From contig JAHAWR010000014.1 in the NCBI GenBank assembly GCA_018383835.1, forward strand, positions 3,573 to 20,812: a DNA stretch of 17,240 nucleotides, in the 5' to 3' direction. The notes beneath the pieces are model-generated. The model worked only from the letters and a program-made list of their open reading frames with translations, was not told the origin of the DNA and did no database searches. This DNA comes from Candidatus Jordarchaeia archaeon. GTDB taxonomy: Archaea; Asgardarchaeota; Jordiarchaeia; Jordiarchaeales; Freyrarchaeaceae. Shown here piece by piece: positions 6,925-13,145 of this stretch; position 1 is the stretch's first letter, and each line of letters starts with the position of its first letter. The translations under genes were made by a program, and so were the position numbers.

Positions 6925-8095
6925 TTAGACAGGAAACAGTTTGTCTCTTGGCTTTAAAAGGCTAGGTGGAACACCAATTTTGTGGGCGAGCTGGTCGCAT
7001 ATAAAGTCCATTTCTCTTTCAGAAAGTTTCGCTTGTGCATGCGCCTCAAGCTGTACTGATGGGAGAGCGTATTCAGGGTGATGCATGGAAAGAGCCATCA
7101 CAGCAGACGCCACCTTCCTAACCTCGTTTACAGGGTTCCCCGCAGCGAGGAACTCAACTCTTATCGGCCGGTCTAGCTCTGCTGGCTTAAGATAGGTTAC
7201 ATAGAACTTGTCACGCCACTTCTTGCTTACATCCTTTTAATACTGGATGTGTATCTGGGCTATCAGAGTACTTTAATACCATGCTCCTCTCACCCTTATC
7301 CAGCAACCTGAAAAGGAGTTCAGAGTCAAGCAAGCTCCGGATGAAAAGGCGGTAGTCGAAAGAAAGGATCTCTCTGAAAGCCGCGTTCCTCTCCACCAAG
7401 ACGGGTATAACATCGGATAGAAGCTGGACGAAACGTGTACTGCGCGTATCCTTAACCACACCGGCGAGCGAGATACCATTATCAACGCATGACCTGTAAA
7501 GCTTCTCAAAGAGCCCTAGAATCTTCATGTACTTTGCCTCTAATCCGGGAGTGAAAGGTTTATCGCTCACCTGCGGAAGCACGCTCCCGTCTAGGAGAAG
7601 CAGGTCTATGTCGTACTCCTTCTGCACGTTAATAGCCACCTCCAACTCGTATGAAAGCCTTTCAAGGCTCGCTGAAACTTCAAAGTCCAACTGCGAGAAA
7701 GGATCAGCGTTAAAGGTGATTTTAGGGGATGGGTGCTCCTCAGGGTAATAGTAGGCTCTAACTCGGCCTCCGACCTCATACTTGAATACAACAGCGACAG
7801 CCCTTACGGCGATAACGTCGACCACTCGAAGGTTCCTGCTGGTCATTCCTCCATCGACGCCAGCAACCTTCAGCCCCGTTAAGTCTATTGAGGATGACGG
7901 GTAAACTAACTTGCCCTCGACTATATCGCTAAAGGACTCCCTTATCCTTTCATCAAACAAGTCTTCTCTCTTGAAGCGTTTGAGGACATCAACCAGCATG
8001 CTTCTTCCTTTTTCGAGGCGTTTAATCTCGGACGCTATGCTCTCCAGCTGTTTCTCCAAGCTCCAAGCGAAGCCCAACCCGTCCCCTCCAAGCAT
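6925..8095 (-). CDS. nurA: NurA 5'-3' nuclease, reading frame interrupted by one +1 frameshift
   Basis: NurA is the nuclease partner of HerA. The main frame runs from ATG 8095 to a TGA at 7211-7213 and holds the N-terminal part: VAGVDGG (first catalytic Asp), LLLLDGSVLP (second acidic motif) and GVVKDTRS (conserved Lys). At TTTT 7235-7238 (AAAA on the coding strand) the protein has to move +1: …THPVLK from the first frame joins DVSKKWRDKFYVTYLKP in the next. That frame continues through RPIRVEF and HPEYALPSVQLEAHA, which carries the C-terminal Tyr and His of the active site, to TAA at 6925. Joined, the product is about 389 residues, normal for archaeal NurA. The frameshift cuts off the catalytic C-terminus, so a sequencing error, a recent lesion or recoding must be decided. 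TTG at 8077, after GGAGGGG, is an alternative start. herA follows after 16 bases. Confidence 0.92.
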
Positions 8096-8232
8096 GCCAC
8101 AAAAAAAGAGTAAACGAACAAAGAAATTCTTTTCTAAGAAATAGCACAAGGAAAGAAAGGCAGAGGAAGAGAGGATGGAAAGGTCTTTTTGACAGTGGTT
8201 TCCGGGTTCGAGTGTTAATGTTACAATGACGG
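8096..8232. other. Intergenic region between the ABC operon and nurA
   Basis: No gene seen. On the minus strand the stretch after the ABC permease stop is pyrimidine-rich and ends in T7 (8101-8107), a plausible archaeal U-tract terminator. A weak TATA-like TTAGAAAAG at about 8128-8136 could serve nurA. Short AT palindromes (AAGAAATTCTT around 8122-8132 and an overlapping TTTCTAAGAAA) occur here and are probably compositional. Confidence 0.35.
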
Positions 8233-9252
8233 CTATGCTACTTCCCTCTTTTCTGTTATAATGCATGCCGCTATCAGCGGAACCACTATGAGCAGGATGA
8301 TTATTGCTAGTGCTGTGGTTGGATCCACCATTCTCGAAACAATGAACTCTGAGAAGAAGCCGATCATAGTTATTATGTTCCAGAGGTTTTGATAGTAGTT
8401 GAAGAAGCCGAGAGAGTGGTAGTCTATTAGTTGACTGGCTAACCCAGGTATGTCGAAGAACTTTAGGTAGGAGGATAATCCTGCTCCTCCGAAGACGGTT
8501 AGCATGTCGGGAAGTATGGAAAGGAGCAGCAGGACTATAAGCGATGTTACCCCTACTATGATTGACCTGTCTATGAGCGAGGAGAACAGTATTGTTATGG
8601 ATCCGACGGCGAGGATGAAGAGCCATGTGAAAAATATTAGGATCAACAGTAAATTTATGGTTTCAGCTACGCCTGTAAAGAAGAGAGATAGAGGGCCGAG
8701 TAAAGTTGCGGCGTAAGTGAAGTATGCTAGGGAGTATGTTAGGGATGTTAGGGCTAGGCTCACTATGGCGAAGGCGAAAAACTTTGACAGTACCAGCTGC
8801 GTCCTGTAGACCGGTTTTGAGACGTAAACTGGGAGCGTACCCTTCTCTCTTTCAGCCGCTATGAATCCGCATGTAAGAAGAGTGACAATAGCTATTATGG
8901 GCAGGTTCAGATAGTAGGTGGTAGCCCCAATGGTGAAGCTTGTTGCGCCCCTCTGAACAGTCAGGATCCCCATAGCTGAGGAGAAAATGTCTCTGAATGC
9001 GTCTATAGCGCCGTTTTCGAATATTCCGTTTAGGAAGAACGCTTTTTCTACTTCAGCCAGGAGTGAAGGGTAGTTGGTGGTTGCATAAGATATCAGGATT
9101 AGCTGCATCGGTAAGAACATGAGGATGGAGAATATTACGAATGCCTTGGTTTTATAGAGAGATTTTATTTCCTCTACGACCATGAAGGCCGTCTGGGAAA
9201 ATGTGATTTGAACCTTCTCGGTAAGGGAAAGAGCTGCCACTTCGACCACCAC
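8233..9252 (-). CDS. ABC-2 type transporter permease
   Basis: This is the integral membrane half of an ABC-2 family transporter, most of which are exporters. The 339 residues show a first membrane helix (about 36-55), a long extracytoplasmic loop (about 56-115) and then five more hydrophobic segments. The cytoplasmic AAEREKGTLPVYVSKPVYR stretch after TM2 is the typical E-x-E/EREKGT coupling motif of ABC-2 permeases. The last helix is followed by a short charged tail (TEKREVA). The GTG start shares its G with the TAG stop of the ATPase gene (TAGTG) and is served by GGAGG just upstream, so the two are translationally coupled. Substrate unknown. It is the last gene of a four-gene operon. Confidence 0.93.
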   Translation of the reverse strand: MVVEVAALSLTEKVQITFSQTAFMVVEEIKSLYKTKAFVIFSILMFLPMQLILISYATTNYPSLLAEVEKAFFLNGIFENGAIDAFRDIFSSAMGILTVQRGATSFTIGATTYYLNLPIIAIVTLLTCGFIAAEREKGTLPVYVSKPVYRTQLVLSKFFAFAIVSLALTSLTYSLAYFTYAATLLGPLSLFFTGVAETINLLLILIFFTWLFILAVGSITILFSSLIDRSIIVGVTSLIVLLLLSILPDMLTVFGGAGLSSYLKFFDIPGLASQLIDYHSLGFFNYYQNLWNIITMIGFFSEFIVSRMVDPTTALAIIILLIVVPLIAACIITEKREVA

Positions 9253-10172
9253 TAACCTCCTTCTGAGACGAGTTGGAGAAAGACCTCCTGTAATGTTCCA
9301 CCAACCGGTGCGAACTTTATTATGCGTGCGTCAGCCTCAGCGAGAACTTTAGGAACCATTTTTCCGACAGAGTCCATATCGGATGACGAGATGATTATTC
9401 TTTCACCGTCAACTGTGACGTCTACGCCCCTTTCCCTCAGCAGGGAGAGAACAGCGTCCTTCTTGTCAACAATCAACTCGCATCTTCCCGATTTGCTGCG
9501 AACAAGCTCCTGCACCACATCCTTTAGTTTCCCTTGCCTGAGCACTCGCCCTCTGAAAATTATCCCTACATAATCGCTTACAGCTTCGACCTCTGAAAGA
9601 ATGTGACTCGAGATGAGAACAGTCTTTCCGTCTCGGACGAGCTCCCTTACCTTGTCAAGTATTTCCTTTCTCCCAATGGGATCCAGATTTGTTGTTGGCT
9701 CATCAAGTATTAATAGGTCTGGGCTGCCCATTAGCGCCTGAGCCAAGCCAAGCCTCTGCTTCATGCCGGCGCTCAGCGTTCCTATAGGATAGCTCTCCCA
9801 GCCCTCCAGCCCAACCCAGGCAAGTATTTCCCTCGCAGCTCTCTCAGCACTTAGAGGCTTCATGTGGTTCAGAATTCCTACGTACTTGAGGAAGTCGATG
9901 CAGAGAACATGATTGTGATACTCTATTCTTTCCGGAAGGTATCCTATCCTTCGCCTTACATTATAGCTTCCAGCCATCTCACCGAAAACCCGAACCTCCC
10001 CTTCGCTAGGCTCCAGTAACCCGAGAATTATCTTTATTGTCGTCGTCTTCCCAGCGCCGTTAGGTCCCAAAATACCGAAGCAGACTCCTTCCGGAACCTC
10101 CAGATCCACGTTGTCCAGTGCTGTGAAGGAGCCGAAAGTTTTTCTCAGCCCACATATCGAGATGGCGCTCAT
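9252..10172 (-). CDS. ABC transporter ATP-binding protein
   Basis: This is the nucleotide-binding subunit for the ABC-2 permease directly downstream. The 306 residues contain Walker A GPNGAGKTTT near residue 40, a Q-loop region (RRRIGYLPER), signature LSAGMKQRL, Walker B LLILDEPTTNLDP, and the switch histidine in LISSHIL. About 85 further residues form the C-terminal regulatory domain seen in DrrA/NatA-like exporters. LSAGM in place of LSGGQ is a common variant in this subfamily. ATG at 10172 abuts the TAG stop of the preceding gene with no gap. All motifs are intact, so the subunit should be active. Confidence 0.96.
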   Translation of the reverse strand: MSAISICGLRKTFGSFTALDNVDLEVPEGVCFGILGPNGAGKTTTIKIILGLLEPSEGEVRVFGEMAGSYNVRRRIGYLPERIEYHNHVLCIDFLKYVGILNHMKPLSAERAAREILAWVGLEGWESYPIGTLSAGMKQRLGLAQALMGSPDLLILDEPTTNLDPIGRKEILDKVRELVRDGKTVLISSHILSEVEAVSDYVGIIFRGRVLRQGKLKDVVQELVRSKSGRCELIVDKKDAVLSLLRERGVDVTVDGERIIISSSDMDSVGKMVPKVLAEADARIIKFAPVGGTLQEVFLQLVSEGG

Positions 10173-10862
10173 CTAATTTCTCCTCCTAATTTTCGGCATT
10201 GAGAGAAAGAAGACAATAAGAGACGGAACAAGACTGAAGAGCAAAACAGCCCTTAGATAGTAGTATTTGGAGAGGCTTAACTGCGCTCCGAGCACGGACT
10301 GTAAGCGGTAAACGGTTATCGAGTCACCTTGCCTGACTTTTAAGTCTATTAGGAAGCCGCTTCCCTTATCATATTTAGCTACCGAAACGCTCTCCCCATC
10401 GCTGTAAAAGAGTATGACGGCTTCCCTTGCAAGCTTGTTAACCCACTCCTCGCACTCACCTACCATGACGAAGTATTTTCCTTCAATGTCAATCATGAGT
10501 CCCAAGGGCGTCATGGGGGGAATCCACCAGAGTATTCCGCCCTCAGAAGCATTGTTTTCTCTCGTAAACGGGTTCACTTCAACCACCTGCACGTCACCTA
10601 ACCCCTCCCTCACATAAATGCTGATGGAGGTGCCGCCGTAAGACAAAGACCAGACAGCAACGAACGACATGGAGTCAAGTGTAGCTGTACCGTTCTCTCG
10701 AACAACGTATTCCTCCTTCAAGTAGTAGAGGAGGAAGGGAGTGTTGGGCAATGTGACGGACGGTGAGGGAGAGGCGTAGACCCAAACGCAAAGTGAGGCA
10801 ACAACTACGCCTATCAGGGCGAGGGCTGAAAGGCGTTTAGCCGTCTCTCGAGCTGAGCTCAA
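10173..10862 (-). CDS. Membrane-tethered extracytoplasmic protein of unknown function (ABC operon)
   Basis: I do not recognise the family. The 229 residues start with a basic segment and a hydrophobic stretch (about 12-29, ALALIGVVVASLCVWVYA) that reads as a signal peptide or anchor with an AxA-like cleavage context at VYA. A region of about 165 residues follows, rich in aromatic and beta-prone residues, with NGT and NNAS sequons. The end is one membrane helix (about 204-222) and a basic tail (KIRRRN). The predicted topology is a large external domain held at the membrane. The TTG start overlaps the TGA stop of the previous gene (TTGA) with GGGGG upstream, so translation is coupled. Position between another exoprotein and the ATPase suggests an accessory or substrate-binding role; this is inference. 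Confidence 0.8.
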   Translation of the reverse strand: MSSARETAKRLSALALIGVVVASLCVWVYASPSPSVTLPNTPFLLYYLKEEYVVRENGTATLDSMSFVAVWSLSYGGTSISIYVREGLGDVQVVEVNPFTRENNASEGGILWWIPPMTPLGLMIDIEGKYFVMVGECEEWVNKLAREAVILFYSDGESVSVAKYDKGSGFLIDLKVRQGDSITVYRLQSVLGAQLSLSKYYYLRAVLLFSLVPSLIVFFLSMPKIRRRN

Positions 10863-11518
10863 CCGTTAACCCCCATGTTAAGTCTCTTCTTAATCAGCTT
10901 GTTAACTGACACGACCGCCAACGGAAGGAGGAAGGCGCTCAAGTAGCATGCCACCATATAGTTCCTCGCTTCAGTAGTAAGCTTTTCCGGGTTCGGCATA
11001 ATAAGAGAGGTTACAGGCTCATCCGACTTAAGGTGGACGTCCTTCTTACTACCATCCGCATAAGTAACGGTCACCACTAAGTTAAAGGAGAAAGATGCGG
11101 GCAACCCGGCCACGTCCTGCCAAACTACCAGGAGCTCGGAAACATAGACTAGCAGAAATCCGAGGGACGCGGGATTAAAAGTCCTATCGGACGATAAGGC
11201 GTCTTTGGCGGGAACTAAGAAGCCCCTTGAAACGTAGCTCCCATTGCTTGTCCCCCTCATCGTCAGGCCAGTCACTTTGGCCGATGGGTCTGGTGAAGCA
11301 GTTATCATGAGCGACCAGCTTCCTATTCCCCCCTCAATTAGAATGCCTGTGTCCACAGTGACGCTGAAGTTGACCCCACTTCCGTCAGCGTTAGGGAACG
11401 TGAAGGTGTGCTTTACAGGTTGAGCCTGAACCGGGCTAGACGTGAAAGCCAAGTGTGAAAGCGAGGCTAGAACCAAAAGAGCCATTAGTACTCCTATGGT
11501 CTGCCGCTTACGAGGCAT
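10859..11518 (-). CDS. Secreted membrane-tethered protein of unknown function, first gene of ABC operon
   Basis: Not recognised as a known family. The 219 residues begin with a classical signal peptide: basic MPRKR, a hydrophobic core (about 8-26), then SSPVQA with a likely cut after AQA/VQA near residue 32. The mature part (about 33-185) is Ser/Thr/Val-rich and beta-prone (HTFTFPNADGSGVNFSVTV…), like a small Ig- or beta-sandwich exodomain. One membrane helix (about 187-206) and a short basic tail (NKLIKKRLNMG) close it. It has the same layout as the next gene (signal, exodomain, C-terminal helix, basic tail) without obvious sequence similarity by eye. ATG at 11518 follows GGGGG. It heads the operon and has a clear promoter. 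Confidence 0.8.
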   Translation of the reverse strand: MPRKRQTIGVLMALLVLASLSHLAFTSSPVQAQPVKHTFTFPNADGSGVNFSVTVDTGILIEGGIGSWSLMITASPDPSAKVTGLTMRGTSNGSYVSRGFLVPAKDALSSDRTFNPASLGFLLVYVSELLVVWQDVAGLPASFSFNLVVTVTYADGSKKDVHLKSDEPVTSLIMPNPEKLTTEARNYMVACYLSAFLLPLAVVSVNKLIKKRLNMGVNG

Positions 11519-11533
11519 TGTAACCCCCTACAG

Positions 11534-11554
11534 ATATGTCGGTTTAAGACATAT
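11534..11554. promoter_or_regulatory. Perfect 7-7-7 inverted repeat at ABC operon start (putative operator)
   Basis: ATATGTC (11534-11540) and GACATAT (11548-11554) are perfect inverted arms around a 7-base spacer (GGTTTAA). With a TATA box at 11569-11576, transcription should start near 11546, inside the repeat. A dimeric repressor bound here would block initiation. No second copy was noticed elsewhere in the window, and the regulator is unknown. Confidence 0.6.
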
Positions 11555-11568
11555 TCTAAGCCCGATTA

Positions 11569-11576
11569 TTTATAAA
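11569..11576 (-). promoter_or_regulatory. TATA box of the four-gene ABC operon
   Basis: TTTATAAA (self-complementary) read on the minus strand, preceded by AAAGAAAATG as a purine-rich BRE-like flank. It is 51-58 bases upstream of the ATG at 11518, giving a leader of about 28 bases with GGGGG as ribosome-binding site. Confidence 0.65.
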
Positions 11577-11653
11577 CATTTTCTTTAGGGCAAAACAAGG
11601 ATAGAAAGGATGCAAGAGACGTGCGCAGGGGCTCGGAAAAGTAAGCCCAGAAG

Positions 11654-11684
11654 TTATTTAAGGGTTTCCAAGTCTGAAGGAAAC
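11654..11684 (+). promoter_or_regulatory. Promoter of the S-adenosylmethionine synthetase gene with short inverted repeat
   Basis: TTATTTAA at 11654-11661 is a plausible TATA box, with a start expected near 11685 and a leader of nearly 60 bases. GTTTCC (11664-11669) and GGAAAC (11679-11684) form a perfect 6-bp inverted repeat with a 9-base spacer between TATA box and start, a position suited to a repressor. I see no known SAM-riboswitch pattern in the leader. Confidence 0.4.
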
Positions 11685-11741
11685 TAAGGAGAGGTATTTT
11701 AGCCCGGGAATCCTTTGTTCGAAACATTGAGGGGGAACGTG

Positions 11742-12953
11742 TTGAAAATCAGGGTTAGTAGGCTTTACAGTCAACCGGTTGAAAGTCTAGAAGTTGAGGT
11801 GGTTGAGAGGAAGGGGCTAGGGCACCCGGACAGCCTCTGCGACCACGCCGCTGAAGCAGCCAGTGTAAGCCTCTCAAAATACTATCAGGAGATGTTTGGA
11901 GGAATCTTGCACCACAACGTTGACAAGGCTCTTCTAGTTGGTGGAAGAGCGAAAGTCGAGTTTGGCGGGGGAGAGATCCTTGAACCTATAACTTTTATTC
12001 TCGCAGGCAGAGCCACGACGGAAGTCGCTACAGAGGAAGGCTTAGAGACTATTCCGGCAGAGGAGATAGCGGTTAAAAGCGTTAAGGAGGAGTTTGGCAG
12101 GAGTTTGCGGTTTCTTGACGTAGAAAAGCACTTAGTTGTTAAGGCCATACTGCGCCCAGGATCAACGGATCTCCGCCGCATCTTTGAAGAGGGAAGAAGG
12201 CAGGCGCCACTGTCAAACGATACGAGTTTGGGCGTCGGATTCGCCCCCCTAACCGAAATGGAGAGAATAGTCTTAGAAGGAGAGAGATACCTTAACTCCA
12301 AGAAGTTTAAAGAAAAGCTACCGGAAGTTGGAGAAGACATAAAGGTAATGGGGCTCAGAGAAAAAGAAAAGATAACGTTAACGGTAGCTGCAGCGATAAT
12401 TGCCCCATTAACACCGGACAAAGACCATTATGTAAGTGTTAAGGAGCAAATAGAGGCGGAGCTATCCGACCTCGCCTCGACTTACACGAGCAAGGAAATA
12501 GAAGTAAAAGTAAACGTGGGAGACAACTACGAGAAGGGGATATACTACCTCACGCTCACAGGTACCTCAGCCGAAAGCGGCGACGATGGGCAGGTCGGAA
12601 GAGGGAACAGGTGCAACGGACTAATAACCCCCAACAGGCCTATGAGTATGGAGGCAACGGCCGGAAAAAACCCCTACAGCCACATAGGTAAAATATACAA
12701 TGTCCTAGCGGGATCCCTAGCAAACAGGATAGTAGTAGAAATAGACGCGGTAAAAGAGGCCTACACATATGTCCTAGGGCAAATAGGAAAAAGAATAGAC
12801 GACCCATTAGTAGTCAGCCTGCAACTCGTAGTAGACCCAGCAGCCCCATGGAACAACATCCAGAACGAAGCCCAAGAAATCGCCAAAGAAGAAGTATCCA
12901 AAGTAACCAACATAACAAAGCAGATTCTAGAAAGGCAAGCTCTACTTTTTTAA
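11742..12953 (+). CDS. mat: Archaeal S-adenosylmethionine synthetase (methionine adenosyltransferase)
   Basis: This enzyme makes S-adenosylmethionine from methionine and ATP; the archaeal form is only distantly related to bacterial MetK. Landmarks are VERKGLGHPDSLCDHAAEA near the N-terminus, HHNVDKALLVGG, GTSAESGDDGQVGRGNRCNG, and NRPMSMEATAGKNPYSHIGK. The start is placed at TTG 11742: GAGGGGG lies 6 bases upstream and the protein then begins KIRVSRLYSQP, which lines up with the usual archaeal N-terminus. A longer frame from TTG 11715 lacks a ribosome-binding site. That gives 403 residues, typical of the family. From about 12590 on, codons shift toward A- and C-ending forms and T becomes scarce on the coding strand, although the protein stays conserved. 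It stands alone on the plus strand, followed by tRNA-Gly. Confidence 0.96.
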   Translation: MKIRVSRLYSQPVESLEVEVVERKGLGHPDSLCDHAAEAASVSLSKYYQEMFGGILHHNVDKALLVGGRAKVEFGGGEILEPITFILAGRATTEVATEEGLETIPAEEIAVKSVKEEFGRSLRFLDVEKHLVVKAILRPGSTDLRRIFEEGRRQAPLSNDTSLGVGFAPLTEMERIVLEGERYLNSKKFKEKLPEVGEDIKVMGLREKEKITLTVAAAIIAPLTPDKDHYVSVKEQIEAELSDLASTYTSKEIEVKVNVGDNYEKGIYYLTLTGTSAESGDDGQVGRGNRCNGLITPNRPMSMEATAGKNPYSHIGKIYNVLAGSLANRIVVEIDAVKEAYTYVLGQIGKRIDDPLVVSLQLVVDPAAPWNNIQNEAQEIAKEEVSKVTNITKQILERQALLF

Positions 12954-12983
12954 TGGTACAACGAAGAGGGTGAAGCCAAAAAC

Positions 12984-12991
12984 AATAAAAG
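12984..12991 (+). promoter_or_regulatory. Probable TATA box of tRNA-Gly
   Basis: AATAAAAG about 30 bases before the mature 5' end, in the 67-base gap after the AdoMet synthetase gene. It would place transcription start near 13015, a few bases ahead of the tRNA. Confidence 0.45.
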
Positions 12992-13052
12992 CAAGAGACA
13001 GGTAAACAGTTTAACGACACGCGGCCGTCGTCTAGCCTGGACTAGGACGTAG

Positions 13053-13069
13053 ACCCTGTAGGGGCGTAC
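13053..13069 (+). other. tRNA-Gly intron 1 (17 nt, position 29/30)
   Basis: This segment folds as a full bulge-helix-bulge. Exon ACGT (13047-13050) pairs with intron GCGT (13064-13067) as the 4-bp central helix, flanked by 3-base bulges AG|A and AC|G at the two cut sites. CCC/GGG with a TGTA tetraloop forms the inner stem. Removing it restores the anticodon stem. The outer helix is short (about 2 bp). Position 29/30 is non-canonical (usual is 37/38). Confidence 0.85.
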
Positions 13070-13092
13070 GCCCTCCAAGCCTGCGACCCGGG

Positions 13093-13116
13093 TGGCCACC
13101 GCGTTTAGCCAGGGAA
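13093..13116 (+). other. tRNA-Gly intron 2 (24 nt, position 53/54, in the T arm)
   Basis: It separates CCGGG (ending 13092) from TTCAAAT (starting 13117); without it the T arm is perfect. Flanking pairs give a relaxed splicing motif: exon CCC (13087-13089) with intron GGG (13112-13114), inner stem TGGC/GCCA (13093-13096 with 13108-13111), a GGG bulge at the 5' site and AA|T at the 3' site. A one-base shift (54/55) is formally possible because of the flanking T. Confidence 0.8.
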
Positions 13117-13145
13117 TTCAAATCCCGGCGGCCGCACCACTTCCT

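Larger units (their letters stand above)
13021..13139 (+). tRNA. tRNA-Gly (anticodon UCC) with two introns, CCA encoded
   Basis: The acceptor arms GCGGCCG (13021-13027) and CGGCCGC (13129-13135) pair perfectly and are followed by discriminator A and an encoded CCA. The D stem is GTCT/GGAC (13029-13032, 13045-13048). A normal cloverleaf appears only when two segments are removed: 13053-13069 (17 nt) and 13093-13116 (24 nt). Then the anticodon stem is TAGGC/GCCTG, the loop CCTCCAA with anticodon TCC, the variable loop CGAC, and the T arm CCGGG-TTCAAAT-CCCGG. The mature RNA is 75 nt before CCA. Position 33 is C instead of the near-universal U. It ends 6 bases from the convergent leuB stop. Confidence 0.92.

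Noticed and set aside
8096..8626. N-terminal extension of the nurA frame up to 8626
   Set aside because: The extension runs through the intergenic gap and antisense to the ABC permease, has basic low-complexity sequence, and NurA similarity begins only after 8095.
11715..11741. Earlier TTG start for the AdoMet synthetase
   Set aside because: No ribosome-binding site precedes it; TTG 11742 has GAGGGGG at good spacing and gives the usual N-terminus.
11885..12421. 178-codon minus-strand frame opposite the AdoMet synthetase gene
   Set aside because: Antisense shadow of a strongly conserved gene with Ser/Pro-rich, family-less translation.
13068..13084. Reading the tRNA as Trp (CCA) or Glu (CTC)
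   Set aside because: Those registers leave an unpaired anticodon stem or a 3-base variable loop; only the TCC register pairs fully after intron removal.
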